Part shown: positions 52,548 through 61,800 of the stretch, in pieces
How positions within the stretch are numbered: the stretch's first letter is position 1
How the letters are laid out: every line of letters begins with the position of its first letter
Position numbers and translations under genes: made by a program
NCBI GenBank assembly: GCA_964477035.1
Contig: CAYZCW010000012.1
Span: 13,482 to 77,481 of the forward strand
Reading direction: 5' to 3'
DNA length: 64,000 nt
Origin: SLSG01 sp964477035
GTDB lineage: Bacteria > Bacteroidota > Bacteroidia > Bacteroidales > UBA7960
Notes under the pieces: generated by a model
The model's database searches: none
What the model was told of the DNA's origin: nothing
The model's input: only the letters and a program-made list of their open reading frames with translations

Positions 52548-52840
52548 TTAACGGGCCAGGTAAATGAACCCTCGGATGGGCTCATTGCCCGGCCCGAGTT
52601 CAAGCACATAGTAGTAGGTGCCCCTGGGCATGTCCTCGCCCCGGTAGTTCTTGCCGTCCCACCAGTTCTCGTGGTAGGGCTCGGTGCTGAACACGAAACT
52701 GCCCCAGCGGTCCACGATCGTGATCTTGTTCTGCGGGTAGAGGTCGAACAGCCCGCCGATCACGAAGGTGTCGTTGATGCCGTCCCCGTCGGGGGAGAAG
52801 CCTTCGGGGATGAACAGCTCCAGCGGCCTTTCCACTTCCA
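52548..52840 (-). other. T9SS type B sorting (gliding-motility C-terminal) domain
   Basis: The last ~95 residues begin ELFIPEGFSPDGDGIND and contain KITIVDRWGSFVFS and RGTYYYVLEL, the CHU_C pattern that directs export by type IX secretion without the canonical type A tail. Confidence 0.9.
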
Positions 52841-55800
52841 CCTGGGCGCTTGACTGGTTGTTGTCCCAGAACAATTCGGTGGTCAGGCTGACGACGCCGG
52901 CGTGGTTTGTGAGGACCTGCCCGGCCTGCAGGTCACGTTTCAGGCGGACCAGCACGCTGAGCTGCACGGGCGCCACTTTGTTCTCCAGGCTGTCCATGGT
53001 CCAGGTCACCGCATGGGTATCCGGGTTATAATGGCCATTGTGGCTGGCGCTGACGAAGGTGACCCCTTCGGGCAGCTCATCCTGTACGATCACGTTGAAC
53101 GCATAGCTGGGTCCGTGGTTGTATACATCCAGGAAGTAGGTCACTTCATCTCCCGCCCGCGCCACCGGGCTGGAGGCCGTCTTGATGACCTCCAGGTCGA
53201 CCAGCGCCTGCACCTCGATCTCTGCTTCATCCATGTTGTTCGACAAATCCGGGTCGGGCGTGATGCTTTCCACCTCGACCACGTTCGGGATCCGGGTGCC
53301 CTCCCTGACCCAGCTGGGCAGGTTGGTGACCAGGGTGATCACCACCTTGTCGCCCACCACCACGGTGCCCAGGTCCCACGTCAGCATCTTGGCTGCCGGG
53401 CTGCCGCCGTGGTCGGTCGTTACGAACTGCAGTTCGTCCGGCAGTTCATTGGTGACCCGGGTGATGCGGGCGTCGCTCGGACCCAGGTTCTCCACCTCCA
53501 TGGTGTAGGTGATGTTGATCCCGGCGAAGGGGTTGTAGCTGGGCGCCACATCGATGATCTCGATCTTGAGGTCCGCCTCGCTGCGCACCAGCACGGTGTC
53601 GCTGTCGGTGTTGTTGGCCGGGTCGGGATCCTCCGTGTCGGAACCGACCGTGGCGGTGTTCAGGGTCTCACCTTCCACGTGCGGCAGGGCCTGCATGCGG
53701 ATGCGGATGACGAATTGCCCGCCAGCCGGCAGGTAGTCATAGGCCAGGGAACCGGTCCACGGGATCCAGTCGGCCGCGCCTTCGGGCAGGTACTCTGCCC
53801 CGGTGAAGTTTCCGGTGACATCGTCGGTGAGCACCACGTTCACGGCATCGCTGGGGCCGTGGTTGCGGACGATGATCTCGAATTCGGCATAATCCGCGGT
53901 ACCTGCCACGATGGTGTCCACGAGACTCTCCTTGAAGACCTGGAGGTCGGCCAGGGTGGTGACCCGGTTCTCGGCCTGGGCCCGGTTGTTGGCCGGCCTC
54001 GGGTCAAACGTCCTGCTGAATACCTGCACCACGTTGGTCAGCAGGTGTCCCTGGGGCAGGGCCGGGTCGGTGGTGACTTCCAGCTGCAGGCTGACCGTTG
54101 CCCCGTAGGGCAGGGTGCCGATCATCCAGTCGGGATCAGACCAGGAGGTGCCGGGGGGCACCGTGACATTGGTGATGGTCACTCCCAGGGGCAGGGTCTC
54201 CCGCACGTAGACGCCATGGGCATCCGACGGGCCCTCATTGACCACCGTGATGGTGTAGGTCATGCCCATGCCGGCCACCACCGGATCCTTGTCCACCTCC
54301 TTGAAGATGGCCAGGTCGGCCCGGGCATAGACCGGGGTGTCGATCTCGTCCTCGTTGTCGCCCCCGTCCGGGTCCTCCGTGCCGGAGTCCACCCGGGCCC
54401 GGTTGACGACCCTGCGGTCGCCGTCCCCGTCCCCATCGGCCAGGTAGTCCGGCGGCACGGTCACCGTGACCAGGAAGTCGTGGGTGTTGCCGGGCGGTGT
54501 GGCCGTCAGCGAAGCCAGGGTCCAGGTCACCGTGTGGCTGGCCGGATCATAGACGCCGTTATTGTCGGCTCCGATGAAGAGGGTATTCACCGGCAGCTGG
54601 TCGACCACCACCACGTTCTGTGCGTCGCTGGGCCCGAGGTTCGTCACGCTGACGCGGTAGTGCAGTTCCGTGCCGGCGATCACGATGTCGGACAGGGCCG
54701 TCTTTTTCATGACCAGGTTGGCCCGGGTGTCGACCGGGGTGGTGATGGTATGGGTGTTGTTCGACAGGTCCGGATCCTCGGTGTCGCTGCTTACGGTGGC
54801 GGTATTGGTGAGCTGGCTGCCATGCGGCAGGCTGGAGAGGGTGGAGGCCGTGATGGTCAGGCTCAGGGTCTCCCCGGCAGGCAGCTGGCTGAACGACCAG
54901 CTGACGGCATGGGCGATGGGGTCGTAGGTGCCGCCGTGGCTGGCACTGACGAAGGCGAGGTCGGCAGGCAGGAAGTCGCTGACCGACACGGCCAGCGCAT
55001 CCGATGGTCCGTGGTTGGTGACCGTGAGCGTGTAAGTCACCTCGTCCCCGGCGATCACCGGATCGGGATCGGCGGACTTGATCACGGCCAGGTCGGCGCT
55101 GGTGGTGACCATGAATTCGGCTTCATCCTCGTTGTTGCTGAGGTCCGGGTCGTAGGTATCTGAGGAGACAAGGACCCTGTTCGGGATGAGGGTGCCCTGG
55201 GCCACGCCGGGGCTGACCCGGGCCTGGATGGTCAGGGTGGCCGTCTGTCCCGCCGTGAGGTCGCCGATGGTCCAGTTGGGTGCGGTCCAGGAGCCCATGG
55301 AGGGGAGGACCGATTCGATGGACAGCCGCGGGTCGGACAGGATGTCCTGATCCTGCACGACGGCGTTGAAGGCGGTTCCCGGGCCCAGATTCTCCACGGT
55401 GATCGTGTAGGTGACCAGCTCGCCTGCGTGGACCTCCGGAGCATGGGTCGTCTTGGTGACCTTCAGGTCGGCCGGGGAGAATACCAGCACGGTCACCGTG
55501 GCTTCGTCGCAGTTGGAGGCATTGAGCGTTTCGCAGATCCGGTACCGGAAGGTGTAGGTTCCTCCAGGAGTTCCCGGGGCGACGCGAACCTCCCCGGTGG
55601 CCAGGTCCAGGGTGATGCCCGCCTGCGGGTTGCCCAGGGAATCCGCCGGACTGCTGATCCGGGTCAGGACCACCTCGTGGCGTGCGAACGGCAGTCCGTT
55701 GAGGCGGTCGTTCTCCAGGATGTCGGGGATGGCGATGCCCCCGAGGGCCCCGTTCACCCCGGGCGGGTCATTGGCATCGTCCACCGCGATGATCTGGTTG

Positions 55801-58800
55801 AACTGGGCGTAGACGATGGCGATGGCCGGATTGCTGACGACCCGGCGCATCACATCGGTGGTTCCGACGGCTTCTGCGCGGTTTTCAAAGAATCCGGCGT
55901 CGAGGTCGGCCTGGGTTACAATGTGCCTTGCCCTGACCGTCCGGCTTTCGCCCACCGGCAGGTTGGCGATCGGGTTGCCTTCGAAGATCTGGGCATAGGG
56001 ATCGGTCACATTGATGTTGCGAACGGCGATATTCCCGGTATTGGTCACGACCAGGGTGTAGATGATTTCCTCCCCGACGGCACGGTAGAACTCCCGGTCT
56101 GCCACCTTGGTCAGGCTGATGGACGGCCGCTGGATGGCCGGGATGCGCAGGAAGTCGTTGTCATTCACCTGGGTGCCGTCCGGGGCGGTGCCGGTGGCAT
56201 AGGCGATGTTCTCCACGGCCACGTTTTCGATATCGGCCTGGGTGATGGTCCTGCTGCCTGTGAATGTCTGTACGGCACCCGGAAGCATCACGGGGAAGTT
56301 GCGGGTGATGTTCAGTGCCGGGTCCTCTGCCACGACACCCGTCAGGGTGACGTTCCCGTTGTTGATGACCTGGATGGTGTAGGTGATCACCTGTCCCGGG
56401 GCATCGTACGAGCTGCGGTCCGCCGTCTTGATCACCCGGATGCTCGGCCTGGCGACCCCGCCCACGATGGCGATGCCTTCGGCGGACACCTCCTCTCCGG
56501 TGGGATCCGTTCCCCTGGCCGTGGCCACGTTCAGGATCTCCCCGTGGTTCAGGTCGTTCTGGGTGGTGGTATAGGTGGTGGTCAGGGTGATTACATCGCC
56601 CGGGGCCATGTTGCCGATGTTCTGGTTCAGTCCCGTGAGCGGGTCGGTGACCACCACATTAAGCAGGGTCAGGTTGCCGTTATTGGTCACGGTGATGGTA
56701 TAGGTGATCACGATGCCCACCGCATCGAAGCTGGTACGGTCCGCCACTTTTTCCACATCCAGGCTCGGGTTGCCGATGGCCCCGACAGTGACCGTATCGT
56801 CGTCGCTCACCGGGTTGCCGTCCTGGTCATAGCCCGTGGCTTCGGCCGTGTTCACCACGCTGCCGGCATCCAGGTCGGCCTGGGTCACCGTGTAGGTTTC
56901 GACGAACGACCTGGACTCGCCAGGCTGCAGCACATCGATGGTGGTGGCGAACGACAGCAGGTCGTCGGTCACCTCGACATTGTACAGGGTCACGTTCCCG
57001 TCGTTGGTTACCGTGATCGTGTAGGTAATGACCTGTCCGGCTTCATCGTAGTCATCGCGGTCGGCCGTTTTGACCACCTCTATGGACGGCTCGAGGATGG
57101 CGATGATGGTCACCGAGTCGCTGTCAGTCAAGGGGATGCCTCCGAAGGTTGCCGAGGCCGTCGCCGTATTGGTCAGCTCTCCCGCCTCGATGTCTGCCTG
57201 GAGGATGGCATGGGTCTGCAAAATGTCGACGGAGGCACCCGGATCCAGGCTGGGGATGATGGTGCTGAGTCCGGTGAGCGGGTCTTCCACCAGGATGCCG
57301 GTCAGGGTCACGTTGCCGGTATTGGTCACGGTGATGGTGTATTCGATCTCCTCTCCGGCGAAGCTGTAGGTCGGCTGGGATGCGGCTTTCACCAGTTCAA
57401 GACCGGGCAGCTGGTCCGCCACGATGGTGACCGTGTCCTCGTCGGATACCCCGCTGCCGTCCGGGGCTTCTCCCGTGGCCGAGGCCGTGTTCACCACGCT
57501 GCCGGCATCCAGGTCGGCCTGGGTGATGGAGTAGGTCTGGGTGAATTCGCGCACCTCCCCGGGTTCCATGACATCGACCACGGTGTCGAGGCCCGTGAGC
57601 GGGTCGGTCACCCGTACCTGGACCAGGGTGACGTTGCCCGTGTTGGTCACCCGGATGGTGTAGGTGATGACTTCCCCTTCGGTGGTGTAGGCCGGCTGGC
57701 TGGCCGTTTTGACCACCAGGATATCCGGGTTCTGCTCGGCGGTGACCGTCTCATCGTCCTCGTCACGGATCGTGTTTCCTTCGAACAGGGCCGTGGCCGA
57801 AGCGGTGTTCTCGATGGACCCGGCATTGATGTCTTCCTGGGTGACGGTGTGGTCCTCGCTGATCGTTTGGCTCTCTCCGGGGGCCAGGACCGGGATGTTG
57901 ACCGACAATGCCAGCATCGGGTCTTCCACCAGGATGTCGTACAGGGTGACGTTGCCCGTATTGGTCACCAGCAGGGTGTAGGTGATCGTTTCTCCGGCGG
58001 CGGAATAGGTTGGCTGGCTGGCCGTTTTGACGATCGTCAGCGACGGATCCTTGTCCGCCGACACCACTGCCTGGTCGCTGTCTTCCACCGGCGTGCCCTC
58101 GTAGACGGTGGCTGCGGTGGCGGTGTTGGGCACCTCCCCGGCGTCGATGTCGGCCTGGGTGATGGTGTAGGTTTCCATATAGACTTCAGACGCGCCCGGC
58201 GCGAGGCTGGCGATGGTGGTGCTCAGGCCGGTCAGCGGGTCGGTCACCAGAACGTCCACAAGGGTTACGTTGCCCGTGTTGGTCACCGTGATGGTATAGG
58301 TGATGACGTCCCCGGGCGTGCTGTAGGTCAGCGGGCTGGCCGCCTTGGTCACGCTCAGGCCGGGTATCTTCACGGCGGTCACCGTCGCGCTGTCGCTGTC
58401 CTCCACGGTGGCCCCGCCGAGTGCCTCCCCAATGGCCGTGGCGGTGTTCACCACCTCCCCGGCATCGATATCGGCCTGGGTAATGGCGTATGTCTCGGTC
58501 AGGACGGCCTGCGCTCCCGGAGCGAGGCTGGGGATGACGGTACTGAGTCCCGTGAGCGGGTCTGTCACGCTGACATTGGTGAGGGTTACGTTGCCCGTGT
58601 TGGTTACCGTGATGGTATAGGTAATGGTCTCGCCCACGGCTTGATAGGTGACGGGATCAGCCGTTTTGGTGAGGTTGATGGCCGGGTTCTGGATGGCGGT
58701 GACCGTGGCGCTGTCGCTGTCCTCCACGGTGGCCCCGTCCGGTGCCGTGCCTTGGGCCGTGGCGGTGTTGACCACGCTGCCGCCGTCCAGATCGGCCTGG

Positions 58801-61800
58801 GTGATGGTGTAGGCCTCGGTAAAGGCTTCGGAGGCCCCCGGGGCCAGGCTGGCGACGGTGAAGTTCATGCCCGTGAGCGGGTCCGTCACGGTGACGCCCG
58901 TCAGGGTCACATTGCCCGTGTTGGTCACCGTGATGGTATAGGTGATTGTCTCGCCCAGTGTGTCGTAGGTCGCCGGATCGGCCGTTTTGGTGATGGCGAT
59001 CGCCGGGTTCTGGGTGGCGGTGACAACCTCATCGTCGCTGCCGGTGACCGGTTCACCGTTGAAGACGGTCGAGGCCGTGGCGGTGTTCAGCACCTGGCCG
59101 GCGTCGAGGTCGGCCTGGGTGATGGTGTATGTTTCGAAGAAGGTTTCGGAGGCTCCCGGTGCGAGGCTGGGAATCACGGCGTTCAGGCCCGTGAGCGGGT
59201 CGGTCACGCTGATGCCGGTCAGGGTGACGGTCCCGGTATTGGTCACCGTGATGGTGTAGGTGATCACTTCACCGGCCGTGTCGTAGGTGGCCGGATCTGC
59301 CGTCTTGGTCACGGACAGGGCCGGGTTCTGCTCGGCGGTGATGGTTTCGTCATCGCTGTCTTCCACGGCGGAGCCATCGGGTGCCGTGCCGCTGGCGTGG
59401 GCGGTGTTCAGCACCTGGCCGGCGTCGAGGTCGGCCTGGGTGATAATGTAAGACTCGGTTAAGGTTTCGGACACTCCCGGTGCGAGGCTCGGGATGGTGA
59501 CACTCATGCCTGTGAGCGGGTCGGTGACCAGGACGTCGGTCAGGGTGACATTGCCCGTGTTGGTCACCACGAGGGTGTAGGTGATGGCCTGTCCCTCGCT
59601 GTCGTATGTTGCCGGATCAGCAGTCTTGGTGACCGCGATGGCCGGGCTCTGGACGGCCGTGACGGTCGCGCTGTCGCTGTCCTCCACGGTGGATCCGTCG
59701 GGTGCCGTGCCGCTGGCGGTGGCGGTGTTGACCACCTGACCGGCATCCAGGTCGGCCTGGGTGATGGCGTAAGTCTCGGTGAAGGCCTGGGTGGCACCCG
59801 GGGCCAGGCTGGGGATGGTCACATTCATGCCGGTCAGCGGGTCCGTCACGGTGACGCCCGTCAGGGTCACATTGCCCGTGTTGGTCACCACGAGGGTGTA
59901 AGTGATGGTTTGTCCCACGGCATCGTAGGTCGCCGGATCGGCCGTCTTGGTGATGGCGATGGCCGGGCTCTGGACGGCGGTGACCGTGGCGCTGTCGTTG
60001 TCCTCCACGACGGCCCCGTCGGGTGCCGTGCCGCTGGCCGTGGCGGTGTTCAGCACGCTGCCGCCGTCCAGGTCAGACTGGGTGATGGCGTAGGTCTCTG
60101 TAAAGTTCCGGGAGGCCCCCGGGGCCAGGCTGGCGACGGTGACGTCCATGCCCGTGAGCGGGTCCGTCACGGTGACGCCCGTCAGGGTCACATTGCCCGT
60201 GTTGGTCACCGTGATGGTGTAGGTGATGGTCTCGCCCAGGGTGTCGTAGGTCGCCGGATCGGCCGTCTTGGTGATCAGGATGGCCGGGTTCTGGATGGCC
60301 GTGACCGTGGCACTGTCGCTGTCCTCCACGGCGGATCTGTCGGGCGCCGTGCCGCTTGCCGTGGCGGTGTTCACCACCTCCCCGGCATCGATGTCGGCCT
60401 GGGTGATTGTATAGGTTTCGGTGAAGGTCTCAGATGCTCCGGGCGCGAGGCTGGGGATGGTGGCGCTCAGGCCCGTGAGCGGGTCGGTCACCTGGACATT
60501 GGTCAGGGTGACGGTCCCGGTATTGGTCACCGTGATGGTGTAAGTGATGGTTTGTCCCACGGCATCATAGGTCGCGGGATCGGCCGTCTTGGTGATCAGG
60601 ATGGCCGGGCTCTGGTTTGCCGTGACGATTTCATCGTCGCTGTCATCCACGGTGGACCCGTCGGGTGCCGTGCCGCTGGCTGTGGCGGTGTTCAGCACGC
60701 TGCCACCGTCCAGGTCGGCCTGGGTGATGGTATAGGTCTCGGCAAAGGTCTCACTGTCTCCCGGGGCCAGGCTGGGGATGGTCACGCTCAGGCCCGTGAG
60801 CGGGTCGGTCACGCTGATGCCCGTGAGGGTCACATTGCCCGTGTTGGTCACCACGAGGGTGTAGGAGATGGTTTGTCCCAGGGTATCGTAAGTGTCCGGA
60901 TCGGCCGTCTTGGTGATGGCGATGGCCGGGTTCTGGATGGCGGTGACGGTCTCCTCGTCGTTGTCGGTGACGGTGGAGCCGTCGGGCGCTTCTCCTTCGG
61001 CCGTGGCCGTGTTCACCACGCTGCCGCCGTCCAGATCGGCCTGGGTGATGGTATAGGTCTCGGTAAAGGTCTCACTGTCCCCCGGGGCCAGGGTGGCGAC
61101 GGTTGCGTTCAGGCCTGTCAGCGGGTCGGTCACGCTGATATTGGTGAGTGTCACATTGCCCGTGTTGGTCACCACGAGGGTGTAGGAGATGGTTTGTCCC
61201 ACGGCATCATAGGTCGCCGGATCGGCCGTCTTGGTGATGGCGATGGCCGGGTTCTGGACGGCGGTGACCGTCTCGTCGTCGCTGTCATCGACAGTGGAGC
61301 CGTCCGGCGCCGTGCCGCTGGCCGTGGCGGTGTTCAGCACGCTGCCACCGTCCAGGTCCGCCTGGGTGATGGTGTAAGTCTCGTTGAAGGTCTGGGAGTC
61401 TCCCGGGGCCAGGCTGGGGACGGTGACGTTCATGCCCGTGAGCGGGTCGGTCACCTGGACACCGGTCAGGGTGACATTGCCCGTGTTGGTCACCACGATG
61501 GTGTAGGTGATGGTTTGCCCCACGGCATCATAGGTCGCGGGATCGGCCGTCTTGGTGATCAGGATGGCCGGGTTCTGGATGGCCGTGACCGTGGCACTGT
61601 CGCTGTCCTCTACCGGGTTGCCGTTGAAGACCGTCGCGGCCGTGGCGGTATTGACCACCTGGCCGGCATCCAGGTCGGTCTGGGTGATGGCATAGGTTTC
61701 GAAGAAGGTCTCGGAGGCCCCCGGGGCGAGGGTGGGGATGACGGTGTTGAGGCCTGTCAGCGGGTCGGTCACCTGGACATTCGTCAGGGTGACATTGCCC

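Noticed and set aside
52902..55163. 753-residue open frame antisense to the DUF11 repeats
   Set aside because: It mirrors the repeats of the coding strand; codon structure is set by the sense gene.
55428..59462. 1,344-residue open frame antisense to the 107-residue repeats
   Set aside because: A repeat that is open once on the antisense strand stays open in every copy, so length is not evidence of coding.
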